Shown here: positions 40,001 through 49,830 of the stretch, piece after piece
Layout: the number at the start of each line of letters is the position of its first letter
How positions within the stretch are numbered: position 1 is the first letter of the stretch
NCBI GenBank assembly: GCA_041398785.1
Contig: JAWKUA010000021.1
Span: 66,347 to 130,346, forward strand
From: Planctomycetaceae bacterium
GTDB taxonomy: Bacteria > Planctomycetota > Planctomycetia > Planctomycetales > Planctomycetaceae
Length of the DNA: 64,000 nt
Direction: 5' to 3'
Program-made: the position numbers and the translations under genes
The notes under the pieces: model-generated
Seen by the model: the letters and a program-made list of their open reading frames with translations, nothing else
What the model was told of the DNA's origin: nothing
The model's database searches: none

Positions 40001-41260
40001 ATGGCGGCAAAACCACGAATTGCGGTTCTGGGGGGAGGATTCGGCGGGCTCGAATCTCTGTTCTATCTGAAGTACAAGCTCGGTGACCGTGCGGATCTGA
40101 CTCTGGTCAACGACAGTCAGAAGTTTCTGTTCAAACCGAACACGATCTACATCCCGTTTGGCGACGAGCCCGAGAAGTTCGAAGTCGATCTGATCAAGCC
40201 GCTTCGAAAACAATCGATCGAACTTGTCACGTCGCACGTGGAGAGCATCGACCCGGACAGTCAGACGGTCTTCACGAAAGACCGGCCGGTGAACTACGAC
40301 TACCTTGTCGTGGCGACCGGCGCGAAGATGCGGTCGGAGGAAATTCCGGGGCTCTACGAACACGCCATCACCGTGTGGACTCCCGATGACATGCTGCGCC
40401 TGAGGGACCGGATCGCGTGGGCCAAAGAACGAGCGGCGGGGAACAATCGCACGAAGTTTCTGTTTCTGGTGCCTCCCAACAACCGGTGTTCCGGGCCTTT
40501 GTATGAAATGGTCCTGATGCTGGATACGCACCTGCGCCGGGACGGCAGTCGCGATCACATTGACCTGGTCTACGCCACAAAGGAAGAAGCGTTCATTGAA
40601 GCGTTTGGTCCGCGGCTGAATACCGTGGTCACGGACGAGTTCCGCGAACGCGGCATCGAAGGCCATAAGGGCTACGTTGTCACGGGGATTGAACCCGGAC
40701 GCGTGTCGTTTCAGAACGGGCAGCAACTGACGTATGACGTTCTGGTGAGTTTTCCGCCCTACGTGGCTTCGACTTCGTTTCAGCAGCTTCCCACGGACGA
40801 TCGCGGTTTCATTCAGGTGGAACACGACAGTCGGCGGGTGGTCGGTCAGGATCGAATCTTTGCTGTGGGTGACGCGGCCAACTTTCCGATCAAGCAGGCA
40901 TTCCTGGCTCTTCTGCAGGGAGACGCGGCGGGCGATCACCTTGCCGCTGAAGTCCTGGTGGACAAGCCGTCGGTCAACTTCGAGCCGATGAGCATGTGTG
41001 TCATGGAAGAGCTGAACAAAGCCACGTTCGCTCAGGTACCGCTGAAATATACGGACGACCCCGACAAACCGGTGGCTGTCGATCTGGACGATACCGACCA
41101 TTACAAGGTCGGCGTTTCTCCGATCTGGCGGATGGGAAAGGCGGTTCTTGGGTTCTATCTGCCGTGGCGATTCGGTCACGGCAAGCCGTTCCACGCGGGC
41201 TTCGCCTGGGACGCGATGGACGCCGGACTGAAGGTCATGTCGAAAGTTCTCGCCAAATGA
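40001..41260 (+). CDS. Sulfide:quinone oxidoreductase-like flavoprotein
   Basis: A 419-residue FAD enzyme. It has the dinucleotide-binding GGGFGGLES near residue 9, the YDYLVVATGAK strand and the GDAANFPIKQAF FAD motif. It contains only two cysteines, C163 (NNRCSGPLYE) and C333, in the positions of the redox-active pair of sulfide:quinone reductases; the CSGPxYE form is of the SQR/flavocytochrome c sulfide dehydrogenase branch. A C-terminal amphipathic stretch could bind the membrane. It probably passes electrons from sulfide or a thiol to quinone. It starts 60 bases before a Rieske oxygenase gene. Confidence 0.82.
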   Translation: MAAKPRIAVLGGGFGGLESLFYLKYKLGDRADLTLVNDSQKFLFKPNTIYIPFGDEPEKFEVDLIKPLRKQSIELVTSHVESIDPDSQTVFTKDRPVNYDYLVVATGAKMRSEEIPGLYEHAITVWTPDDMLRLRDRIAWAKERAAGNNRTKFLFLVPPNNRCSGPLYEMVLMLDTHLRRDGSRDHIDLVYATKEEAFIEAFGPRLNTVVTDEFRERGIEGHKGYVVTGIEPGRVSFQNGQQLTYDVLVSFPPYVASTSFQQLPTDDRGFIQVEHDSRRVVGQDRIFAVGDAANFPIKQAFLALLQGDAAGDHLAAEVLVDKPSVNFEPMSMCVMEELNKATFAQVPLKYTDDPDKPVAVDLDDTDHYKVGVSPIWRMGKAVLGFYLPWRFGHGKPFHAGFAWDAMDAGLKVMSKVLAK

Positions 41261-41320
41261 CGAACCGTGGTGCGGGAAAAGCGTGAGCGGCGCGTCGGTG
41301 CCGGATAAAATCGCCGGGCC

Positions 41321-42499
41321 ATGTTTGTCAATCAGCACTATCTTCAGCACCTGCTGAAACCGGAACACTACACGTCGCGTCAGCACCATGAACGGGAGCT
41401 GCAGGAACTGTTTCGGCCCGCATGGAATCTTGTGGCCGCGAAGTCCGAACTTCCGCGGTCAGGAGATTTTCTGACGGTCGATCTGTTCGGCGAACCGCTG
41501 CAGATTCGCAACGTCGATGGAACTTTCGTCGCGTTTCAGAACGTCTGCCCGCATCGGCACTGCCTGCTGACTCACGAAGTTCACGGCCACAGCGCGGCCA
41601 TTCGATGTCAGTACCACGGCTGGGAGTTTCGCGAAAACGGCCGCACGGGACGAGTGCCTGACGCTCGCTGCTTTCGGCCGTGGGACCGTGACAACGCTCA
41701 GCTTCGGATGCACCGGCTGGAATCCTGCGGCGATCTGCTGTTCGTCAATCTGACCGCAGACGCAGTCCCGCTGCAGGATTGGTTGGCGCCGTACCTTGAC
41801 GAAACGGTTCAGGCGTTTCAGGCTCCGGCATGGCAGATGAAGTACGTGTGGGAGTACGACTGCGACTGCAACTGGAAGGTTCCCGTCGAAAACACGCTGG
41901 AGTCCTACCATGTACCGGCGCTGCATGAAAAATCGCTGGGCAACTTTCTGCCGAAGGAAGAATCTTCTCACCATACGCTCCACAGTCGATTCACGGCTCT
42001 GGACTACGACGCCGGCTCGCCGCTCGAAGCGTGGCAGGCGCGGCTTAACAAGTGGCTCGGCGGGGAACCGACCTGGGAGTACCGGCACCGCCACATTCAC
42101 CCGAACCTGATTCTGTGTTCGACGGACACCATCAACTACGCGCTGATGTATCTGCCGACGTCACCCCGCACGGTGAAGGTGCGAGTTCGGTTTTTTGCCA
42201 TTCGCGGCTCACGGTCCGGTCCGCTGGCGAGCCTGCTGTCGTGGGCGGCGTGGCGATTCGCGAAAGCCAAGACACTGGAAGTTCACAACGAAGACCGCGA
42301 CGTCTACAACGCCCAGCAGCGAGGGCTGGAAGTCAGCGGTCATCGAGGCGTCATCGGAACGCGGGAAGAGCGCATCTATGTCTTTCAGCGATACCTTCTG
42401 GAATCGCTCGGGCTGCCGGTGCCGCACGATTTCCGGGACGAAGGCACTGACCCCGACGGCCAGACAGCGGCGCAGGATTCCCGCGGCCGGACAGAGTAG
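41321..42499 (+). CDS. Rieske [2Fe-2S] ring-hydroxylating oxygenase-type protein
   Basis: A 392-residue protein. The Rieske domain shows CPHRHC...CQYHGWEF, with two Cys and two His cluster ligands. The catalytic domain has NWKVPVENTLESYHVPALHEKSL, with the mononuclear iron ligands His-His and the bridging acid. This is the layout of oxygenase alpha subunits acting on aromatic rings or quaternary amines; the substrate cannot be read. No reductase or ferredoxin gene is adjacent, only the flavoprotein upstream, which may be functionally linked. Confidence 0.82.
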   Translation: MFVNQHYLQHLLKPEHYTSRQHHERELQELFRPAWNLVAAKSELPRSGDFLTVDLFGEPLQIRNVDGTFVAFQNVCPHRHCLLTHEVHGHSAAIRCQYHGWEFRENGRTGRVPDARCFRPWDRDNAQLRMHRLESCGDLLFVNLTADAVPLQDWLAPYLDETVQAFQAPAWQMKYVWEYDCDCNWKVPVENTLESYHVPALHEKSLGNFLPKEESSHHTLHSRFTALDYDAGSPLEAWQARLNKWLGGEPTWEYRHRHIHPNLILCSTDTINYALMYLPTSPRTVKVRVRFFAIRGSRSGPLASLLSWAAWRFAKAKTLEVHNEDRDVYNAQQRGLEVSGHRGVIGTREERIYVFQRYLLESLGLPVPHDFRDEGTDPDGQTAAQDSRGRTE

Positions 42500-42505
42500 A
42501 ACCGG

Positions 42506-43018
42506 ATGAAGCTGACTTCCTCGCAACGGCGATACCTGGTTCTGTATCAGTGTCTGCTTCCGATGCTGATCAACATCGTCGTTTGTGGTCTGATTGGTGC
42601 CGTCGACTATCGAGGCCTCAACACACTTCCTGTTTTGGAGCCTCCGAAAAGTGTAGCGGTTGACCTGGCGGCAACATCATTTCTGCTGCCGTTTCTGACG
42701 TGTCTGATCGCAACACCGCTGGTTCGGCGAGACATCAGACGCGGTACTGTGTCATCGCTTGCAAAGAAGGATCAGCAACCGTCCGCCGGTCTGCCGCCGG
42801 CTCGAATGCCATTACTTTTGCGAGCACTGCTGATCGGGGGAACGGGAGCAGTCGTCGTCGGTTCTGCGGCGATGATCGTGGTCTCGATGCTGCCGGTGCC
42901 GACAGTCGCGGTGAGCAAGTTTCTGTTCTGGAAACTGACATTCGCGGGGTTCTACGGAGCCGCTGTGACGCCGTTCATCGCGTTGCTGGCGATGGCGGAA
43001 CCAGCCGAATCGTTGTGA
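42506..43018 (+). CDS. Hypothetical membrane protein, four helices
   Basis: A 170-residue protein with hydrophobic segments near 10-30, 50-73, 103-126 and 136-162 and a positively charged loop after the second helix. No family is recognised. The ATG lies six bases after the Rieske gene stop, so it is probably in the same transcript and may have been acquired as part of that operon. Confidence 0.6.
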   Translation: MKLTSSQRRYLVLYQCLLPMLINIVVCGLIGAVDYRGLNTLPVLEPPKSVAVDLAATSFLLPFLTCLIATPLVRRDIRRGTVSSLAKKDQQPSAGLPPARMPLLLRALLIGGTGAVVVGSAAMIVVSMLPVPTVAVSKFLFWKLTFAGFYGAAVTPFIALLAMAEPAESL

Positions 43019-43256
43019 GCCCGCGCGTGCGCACCGTTGCATCGCATGTGAAGGTCATGCGGGTTCTTCGGGCAGTTCGGGCGGCACGGAATGCGCCATA
43101 AGTGTTCACCCGACTGGGCAAAACCCCGCGCAAATGTCGTCCTGAGACCAACTCGCGGGTTCCGGTGAAGTCGATCATTCCGACAGCGGGCAGGAGTCAT
43201 CGTCGCGGCATACCGCTGACCGTGGCTCATCTGAACCCATTGACACGGAGGTCGTC

Positions 43257-46200
43257 GTGGTGCAGTACGCACACATATTCACAGCTTCGAGACCACGCAT
43301 TGCCAGTTGTGCTCGCAGAGCCCGGAAGTGCCTGCTGTCGGCGGCCGTGACCGCGTCAATCGCCTGCAGCACCGCTCGCGCCAACGATGTTTTGATCAAC
43401 GGCGTTCCCGGCCCCGGTGATTCATCGCCGGCATTCATTCTTGTCGACCCCGGCCTGAACGACGACGTCATCATCAATGTCGACACAATCGACATTATCG
43501 GACCGGCGGCGGACACGATTCGAGTCAACGGCCAGGCAGGGTCCACGCTGCTGAACGTCGCGGCGGGGCGATCGGTTTCCGGAGCGACCAGCACGGGCGT
43601 GTATCTGCGTTCGACGACGGGAAACATCGGCGCTGTCATCGATGGAAGCGTGACGTCTGCGTTCAACGCCGTGACGCTTGACGCTCGGTTTGCCCCTGCC
43701 GGTGGAAACGTCAGCCTCTCAGGTGCAGGCAGCCTGTTTGGAACCGGCGGCACCGCGGCGTGGCTGCTTTCGGACACGGGCTCCGTCAATCTGGACGGCT
43801 TCAGTTCGATCACAGCAGGCGATCGCGGCGTGTACGTCAACTCAGGCGGCACGGTCAATCTGGGAACGAACTCGCGGCTGGGAACGATCACGGCCGGCAC
43901 AACCGGCATCGAAGTCGAACTGGCGCTGGATCCCGCGAACAACGGTCCGATCACAATCAACGCGTCCGACATCACGGCGAACGGTGGTTTCGGAATTCGG
44001 ACGCGCGCGTTCGAAACGGATACGGCCATCAGTCTCAGCGGAACTCTGCGGTCCGTCGGAGGCGCCGGCATTTACGCGACGTCCACGACCGGAAACATCG
44101 TCATCGGCGGCGAAGGGACCGGCAGCGTCGACGGCGGCACGGCAGGTATCATCGCGGACTCGCGCTTCCTGCCGCCCGGCGGAAACATCGTGATCTCCGA
44201 CTTTGCGTCGGTGATGGCAGCCGACACGGGCATCTGGGCTCTGGCGGACATCGGTACGGTCAACGTCGAAAACATCGCCTCTATTACTTCCGTCGGCCAC
44301 GGGGTGCATGTCGAATCCAGCGGGTTGGTCAGTGTTGGTCAAACGACTCCCCTGGGACCAATTTCAGCCGGCGGAAACGGGATCTTTGTCGATCAGCTCT
44401 TCGACGCCACGAACAACGGACCGCTGTTCATCGGGGCCACGGACATCACGTCGGGAGCACACGGCATTCGTGCCATCGCGTGGGACGGCTTCACGCAGAT
44501 TCAGGCCAATGGAGCAATTTCCGCCGGCTTTACTGGAATCTACGGCACCTCGACGACCGGGAATCTGGTGATCGACGTAGCCTCCGGAGCCAGCGTTCGC
44601 GGGGGACACTTCGGCGTTCTGACGGAAACCACGACGGGCCGCGCGATCGTGAACAACGCCGGACTCATCGGCAACACGGCCGACACCGGAGCCGCTTCAG
44701 ACGCCGGAGCGGACGCATTCCGAGTCGGATCCGGAAACGCCGTGCTGAATAACTCCGGAAGCGTTGTCGGCCGCATCGACACAACCGGATCCAATTCCTT
44801 TGTTCTGGACAACCAGGCGGGCGGCGTCTGGACGCCGTCGCGGGGAATTGTGCCGTTTCGAGGTTCGGATGACGCCATTGACAACTATGGCCGCATCAAC
44901 ATTCGTTCCGGCTGGACGGTCTTCGATCAACTGGAAATCCTTCGCAACCACCGCGGCGGGCTGATCGACCTGAGCTACGGGCCGGACGCGACGGATCACC
45001 TGGTCGTCGGCGACTTCAATGCGACTGACGGCAGCCAGTTCACATTCAACTTCGACGCTTCCGCCGCCAACAACGCGGGAGAAGGCTATGACAATTCCAC
45101 TGACGGTACGGGAACCGCCGACACGATCGTTGTCGATGGAACTTCGTCAGTGTCCGGCCGTTCGATCGTCAACATCGTGTCGATCGGCGGAGCTCCCACA
45201 GCCGAGACCGGATCGGTGTCGCTGATCTACACCGGCGTCCGCATCGGAGCGCCGGCACCCGATGCTATCGTGACGCCGTCGTCGTTTTTCAGTTTCGGGT
45301 CGGGGAATCCGACAACCGGCGCGTCGATGTTCTATCTTGTGGACGACGGTAACGGCGGCCTGTATCTGCAGTGGGGGCCGAACAACAATTCGCCGGCGCT
45401 GCTGGGTGCGTTCATGGGAGGCTACCTGGCAGACAACCAGTTCGCTCCAAGTGCCATCAATGCGGCGGTCGGCAAACTGGGAACGATTGTCGGAGGCGTC
45501 GGACCTCTGGGCGGCCCGTCCGGCGGCGGCGTTGTCGGGCGCATCGGTGATGATGCGTCGATGAGCATGCTGGCTCCGCGAAGTTCGCGCTGTCGCAACG
45601 GCCGGTTGTTCAACACGTGGTTTCTGGTGGGAAGCGCGGGAGCCGGCTATTCACCGGGCGGCCAGGGCTCGACGGTCGGCTTCGCGGCGGGAATGGAGCG
45701 AGACCTGTCGGACGTGACCGACGCCGAATGCGGCCGCACGGCTCTGGGAGCGTTCTTCTTCGACAACCAGACCAATGATCGCTGGCTGAGCGGTTCGTCG
45801 TTTTCCCAGGCCAACGGGCTGGGAGCCTACGTGCGAGCCGGCGGAGGCGACGGCTGGTACGGGTCACTGATCGGCTCGCTGGCATGGTCGGATACCGACC
45901 TGGTCAACAGCATGTATAACTCGACCGGAAACCAGGACAACACGGGTTATTCACTGGTCGCGCTCGGCGGTTATCTCATTCCCGTCACCGACGCCGCGTC
46001 ACTGGATTTTCGAGGCATCGCGTCCTACGGAAACGTGAATGGTAAAGCGTTTACCGACAGCAACGCGATGACCATTAACGGCACGGATTCCGGAATCACA
46101 ACGCTCGGCCTGTTGTCCGGAATTAACTACCGCCTGACCGGACGTCAGAACGTGTTCGCTCGCGCGGGAGTGAAGTGGATTGATCTGAACCGGGATATCG

Positions 46201-46373
46201 TGACCGTCACTGCCTTCCAGCGAGGTTCCGTGAATGCTGTCGTCGGCAGCGTGGAGTTCGGGTATCGCGAAGCCATCACGAAAAATGTGACGTTCGATGC
46301 CTGGCTGTCCGGCGACTTCGGCGAATACTTCGCCAGCGGGGGCGGACGCGTCGGGCTGACCATCGGCCTGTAG
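43257..46373 (+). CDS. Autotransporter with repeated passenger and C-terminal beta-barrel
   Basis: A 1038-residue surface protein. The GTG start follows GGAGG. A signal peptide ends near ARAND. The passenger (to about residue 720) is Gly/Asn/Ser/Thr-rich and built of right-handed beta-helix-like turns; it contains an internal duplication with a 159-residue period, the units starting at residue 142 (DARFAPAGGN) and 301 (DSRFLPPGGN). The C-terminal 280 residues have the alternating pattern of an autotransporter barrel and end in GRVGLTIGL. The passenger function is unknown, perhaps adhesion. Its last 375 bases overlap the antisense nuoN frame. Confidence 0.8.
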   Translation: MVQYAHIFTASRPRIASCARRARKCLLSAAVTASIACSTARANDVLINGVPGPGDSSPAFILVDPGLNDDVIINVDTIDIIGPAADTIRVNGQAGSTLLNVAAGRSVSGATSTGVYLRSTTGNIGAVIDGSVTSAFNAVTLDARFAPAGGNVSLSGAGSLFGTGGTAAWLLSDTGSVNLDGFSSITAGDRGVYVNSGGTVNLGTNSRLGTITAGTTGIEVELALDPANNGPITINASDITANGGFGIRTRAFETDTAISLSGTLRSVGGAGIYATSTTGNIVIGGEGTGSVDGGTAGIIADSRFLPPGGNIVISDFASVMAADTGIWALADIGTVNVENIASITSVGHGVHVESSGLVSVGQTTPLGPISAGGNGIFVDQLFDATNNGPLFIGATDITSGAHGIRAIAWDGFTQIQANGAISAGFTGIYGTSTTGNLVIDVASGASVRGGHFGVLTETTTGRAIVNNAGLIGNTADTGAASDAGADAFRVGSGNAVLNNSGSVVGRIDTTGSNSFVLDNQAGGVWTPSRGIVPFRGSDDAIDNYGRINIRSGWTVFDQLEILRNHRGGLIDLSYGPDATDHLVVGDFNATDGSQFTFNFDASAANNAGEGYDNSTDGTGTADTIVVDGTSSVSGRSIVNIVSIGGAPTAETGSVSLIYTGVRIGAPAPDAIVTPSSFFSFGSGNPTTGASMFYLVDDGNGGLYLQWGPNNNSPALLGAFMGGYLADNQFAPSAINAAVGKLGTIVGGVGPLGGPSGGGVVGRIGDDASMSMLAPRSSRCRNGRLFNTWFLVGSAGAGYSPGGQGSTVGFAAGMERDLSDVTDAECGRTALGAFFFDNQTNDRWLSGSSFSQANGLGAYVRAGGGDGWYGSLIGSLAWSDTDLVNSMYNSTGNQDNTGYSLVALGGYLIPVTDAASLDFRGIASYGNVNGKAFTDSNAMTINGTDSGITTLGLLSGINYRLTGRQNVFARAGVKWIDLNRDIVTVTAFQRGSVNAVVGSVEFGYREAITKNVTFDAWLSGDFGEYFASGGGRVGLTIGL

Positions 46374-47900
46374 CGGAATCACGCCGGGTACGTCTTGAGC
46401 CTGTCCGCGACCGGCCGCGGCCGCGTTCCACAACCACTGGGGAGCTGCAAACAAGGCGATCGCAGCGACAGCACAAATGCCGCCGGCTGCCATCGCCGCG
46501 ACGGAATGCCGTTGCGGTTCCGTGTCGGTGGCCGCGTCGAGATACATGACGGCGACGATTCTCAGGTAGTAATACGCGGAAATCACCGCGTTGACCGCCA
46601 GAACAACCGCCAGCACGCATCCGACTGTCGAGCTGTCTGACCAGGCGGCCAGAAACAGGTTCAGCTTTCCGAGAAACCCGGCCGTCGGCGGAAGTCCGCT
46701 GAGCCCGAACAGGCAGACCGTCATCAGAACTGCCGCAACGGGCTGCGTTCGGCTAAGCCCTGCCAGATCAGTCACTGCTCGAACGGGACGTTCCGCTGAT
46801 CCGGCGGCCGCGATCATCGCGAACACACCGATCGTCATCACTCCGTAGATCGCTAGATAAAACAGCATCGAAGTCACGCCGCTGGCTGACGCGGCGTGGT
46901 CTCCGATCGTCAGCCCCACCAGCATGTAGCCGGCGTGAGCAATGCTGGAATATGCCAGCAGCCGATGCAGATGCTGTTGCCGCAGCGCCAGCACATTGCC
47001 GACGATCATCGTCAGCACCGCCAGAGTGCTCAGCAGCGCGCTGACTGCCGGACCCGGCACCCAGTGCAGCAGGGTCGTCGATCCGGCACTCATCGACAGC
47101 AGCCGCAACAGTGCCGTCAGTCCGACCAGTTTCGGAACAAAGGACAGCATCGCGGCGGAAGACGAAGTCACGCCCTGAAACACATCCGGTGCGTAAAAAT
47201 GAAATGGCACGGCAGCCACACGAAAACTGAGTCCGGCAAGCAGTAGCACCAGCGCCAGTTTCATCATCATCGGATCGCCTGACTGGACGGAAGCCGACAG
47301 CCGATTCGCGATGGCCGTCATGCTGGTCGTTCCCGCGATGCCAAATATCCAGGCGAGACCGTACAGAACGAACGCCGAGGAAAAGATGCTCAGCAGAAAA
47401 TACTTGATCGTTGCTTCACGCGTCAGTCGGTCTCGGCGAGGCAGGTACAGCAGGACGTATGTAGGAATGCTGACCAGTTCCAGTCCCAGAAACAGGCCGA
47501 CCAGATCATTGGCCGCGGCTACGAAGTTGGTGCCGGCAATGATCGCCAGCAGGCAGGCATGTGCTTCGGCGGAATGGCCGTCGTCGATCTGATCCCACAG
47601 AACAAGTGCCAGCAGAGTTCCTCCCGCCAGCGACAGGCCGCGAACAAACCAGGCGAACTCATCGGCACGGAAGAAACCCGCAGACGAAACCAGCACTGGT
47701 GAATGCCACCAGGCGATACCGGCGGCTGCAATCGCCGCCAGCGACAGAATCCCCCAGCGGTGACGCAAGCCTCGCGCGACGTCGCCCGTTTCCGTCGCAA
47801 GAAACGGAGCCGTCAGAAACATGACGCAGACGGCGGCCAGCAGAATGACTTCGGGAACAATGCGTTCGATCGCGCTGTTGATGAGCGAATAGTCAGTCAC
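45999..47900 (-). CDS. nuoN: NADH-quinone oxidoreductase subunit N, with 3' extension
   Basis: A complex I antiporter-like membrane subunit. The first 505 residues are typical NuoN: about 14 hydrophobic helices, LGLELVSIPTYVLLY, the lysine in YFLLSIFSSAF, and GLPPTAGFLGKL. It starts at GTG 47900, overlapping the nuoM stop by eight bases. A normal NuoN would end near FAAPQWLWN; here the frame continues for about 135 polar residues and reads antisense through the last 375 bases of the autotransporter gene. The tail has no similarity and may come from loss of the stop codon. Confidence 0.88.
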   Translation of the reverse strand: MTDYSLINSAIERIVPEVILLAAVCVMFLTAPFLATETGDVARGLRHRWGILSLAAIAAAGIAWWHSPVLVSSAGFFRADEFAWFVRGLSLAGGTLLALVLWDQIDDGHSAEAHACLLAIIAGTNFVAAANDLVGLFLGLELVSIPTYVLLYLPRRDRLTREATIKYFLLSIFSSAFVLYGLAWIFGIAGTTSMTAIANRLSASVQSGDPMMMKLALVLLLAGLSFRVAAVPFHFYAPDVFQGVTSSSAAMLSFVPKLVGLTALLRLLSMSAGSTTLLHWVPGPAVSALLSTLAVLTMIVGNVLALRQQHLHRLLAYSSIAHAGYMLVGLTIGDHAASASGVTSMLFYLAIYGVMTIGVFAMIAAAGSAERPVRAVTDLAGLSRTQPVAAVLMTVCLFGLSGLPPTAGFLGKLNLFLAAWSDSSTVGCVLAVVLAVNAVISAYYYLRIVAVMYLDAATDTEPQRHSVAAMAAGGICAVAAIALFAAPQWLWNAAAAGRGQAQDVPGVIPLQADGQPDASAPAGEVFAEVAGQPGIERHIFRDGFAIPELHAADDSIHGTSLEGSDGHDIPVQINPLHSRASEHVLTSGQAVVNSGQQAERCDSGIRAVNGHRVAVGKRFTIHVSVGRDASKIQ

Positions 47901-49608
47901 GAGGCGACTCCGCAGGCAGGAAAACCAAAGTGTGCGATGACGTCGCTGCCGCGGCGGTTGTGATGTCGTCGGTCAACGCGTGAGGTGCCCCGGGCGAAAG
48001 CGCAGCGGCGGTGTCCGGTTCAGCAGCGTCGAAGCGTGCGGCGAGCGACTGAATATCCGGCTGTATCAGATTGATCAGCGGCATCGGTCGAACGCCGATC
48101 CACAAGCACATCGCCGCAATCGGCGCGAGTGACAGAAATTCGCGAAAACTCAGATCGCGCGCGATGCGGGAGTCTTCGCCGTGCGATTCCTTCAGATTTC
48201 CGAAGAACATGTGCTGCAGAGCCGTCAGCAGATACCACGCTCCCAGCACAACGCCGGCAGCTCCGATGATTCCATACAGCGAATGACGTCGGAACATTCC
48301 CGCCAGCGACAGGAACTCGCCGACAAAACCGTTCAGTCCCGGCAATCCGATACTTGCCATTGATATGAAGACCATGCTGCAGCCGATCAGCGGCAGCCGC
48401 GACGCCAGGCCGCTCAGGTCGTCCAGCATCCGCGTGTGATAGCGTTCGTAAATCATCCCCACGATCAGGAACAGTGCGCCGGTGGACAAGCCGTGGTTGA
48501 TCATCTGCATCACGCTGCCGGTCAGGCCTTCCGTGTTGAGCGCAAACAGACCCAGCGTGCAGAATCCCAGGTGAGCCACGCTGCTGTAGGCCACAAGCTT
48601 CTTCAGATCCCGCTGAGCCAGAGCGCAGAGAGATCCGTACACAATACCAATCACCGACAGCAGCCCGATCGCGGGCAGTCCGGTCGTGACGCAGGCTTCC
48701 GGAAACAGGGGCAGACACAGTCGCAGGAATCCGTACGTTCCCAGTTTCAGCAGAACACCCGCCAACAGGACGCTGCCGGCCGTCGGGGCTTCGACATGAG
48801 CCAGCGGCAGCCAGGTGTGAAACGGAAACACGGGAACCTTGATCAGAAAACCGGCGGACACCGCCAGGAAGAGTTTCACCTGCATTGCCGGCGGCAGCGG
48901 CCGTTGCTTCAGCCATTCGGCCAGCGCCGGCAGCGACGCGGGAGTCGCCAGGCCGTCATTGGCAACATGCAGCAACAGGATGATCAGTCCGGTCAGCGTC
49001 ACCAGGCTGCCGCCCAGCGTGTACAGAAAGAACTTCATCGCCGCGTGACGCCGGTCCGGTCCGCCCCAGATCGCAATCAGGAAGAACAGCGGTATCAGTG
49101 TCATTTCGAAGAACACGTAGAACTGAATCAGGTCGAAGGAACAGAACACGCCGATCAGTCCCGTTTCCAGAATCATCAGCGCCACAAAGAAATCCGCTGA
49201 CCGTTCGCGAATCGCGTCCCACGATGTCAGCACCGAACAAAACGTCAGCAGTGCTGTGAGTGAAATCAGTGCCGTGCTGATCCCGTCGATTCCCAGCAAC
49301 ATCTGCAGTCGGACGCCGCCTTGTTCGGTCGCGTCCGACGTGTTCATCCAGTCGTGTTCGAACAGAATCTTCGGATGCACGGCAGCATCGGACACTGCGA
49401 TCGAATCCATCGCGCCGTCGAACGCGGCTTTTGCCCTGGCATGCGACACGTACTGCGACATCAGCAGAACCGAAGCGCCGAGAGTCAACAGCGATCCACA
49501 CACCGCGATCCACCGCGTCGTCTGGTGCGTCAACGAACTGCGGAACAACATCAGCACCATCGCGGTCGCCAGGGGAATTCCCAGGCAGGCTGTCAGCACA
49601 ACGTTCAT
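47893..49608 (-). CDS. nuoM: NADH-quinone oxidoreductase subunit M
   Basis: A 571-residue proton-pumping membrane subunit of complex I. The ATG at 49608 begins with the first helix; the open frame to 49764 adds 52 polar residues. The catalytic Glu is in FFEMTLIPLFFLIAIWGG, and lysines and HTWLPLAHVEAPTAGSVLLA are present. About 14 helices are visible. The C-terminus carries a polar Ala/Thr-rich tail of about 50 residues. It follows nuoL after 222 bases, the largest gap in the operon. Confidence 0.94.
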   Translation of the reverse strand: MNVVLTACLGIPLATAMVLMLFRSSLTHQTTRWIAVCGSLLTLGASVLLMSQYVSHARAKAAFDGAMDSIAVSDAAVHPKILFEHDWMNTSDATEQGGVRLQMLLGIDGISTALISLTALLTFCSVLTSWDAIRERSADFFVALMILETGLIGVFCSFDLIQFYVFFEMTLIPLFFLIAIWGGPDRRHAAMKFFLYTLGGSLVTLTGLIILLLHVANDGLATPASLPALAEWLKQRPLPPAMQVKLFLAVSAGFLIKVPVFPFHTWLPLAHVEAPTAGSVLLAGVLLKLGTYGFLRLCLPLFPEACVTTGLPAIGLLSVIGIVYGSLCALAQRDLKKLVAYSSVAHLGFCTLGLFALNTEGLTGSVMQMINHGLSTGALFLIVGMIYERYHTRMLDDLSGLASRLPLIGCSMVFISMASIGLPGLNGFVGEFLSLAGMFRRHSLYGIIGAAGVVLGAWYLLTALQHMFFGNLKESHGEDSRIARDLSFREFLSLAPIAAMCLWIGVRPMPLINLIQPDIQSLAARFDAAEPDTAAALSPGAPHALTDDITTAAAATSSHTLVFLPAESPRD

Positions 49609-49830
49609 GTCAGTACTCGTCGCGTCAATGGACTGCACGATTCGTTCCCGGCGCACCGACTCCGGCCTGACAACATCGTTCGTGAGATGTCCCCATCGAT
49701 GACCGGCTCGCAACGCCGGTCCGTTCGCAGGCGAAGCAAAACGTTCAGGCGCTGAAGGCTGCAAACGAATTCAGAGTCGAAGAACTCCGGCGATAACGTC
49801 GACATCGGTACGGTCCGGGAATAGTCAGGG

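Noticed and set aside
39893..41389. 498-codon antisense frame over the SQR-like gene
   Set aside because: Opposite a clear flavoprotein; no recognisable domain.
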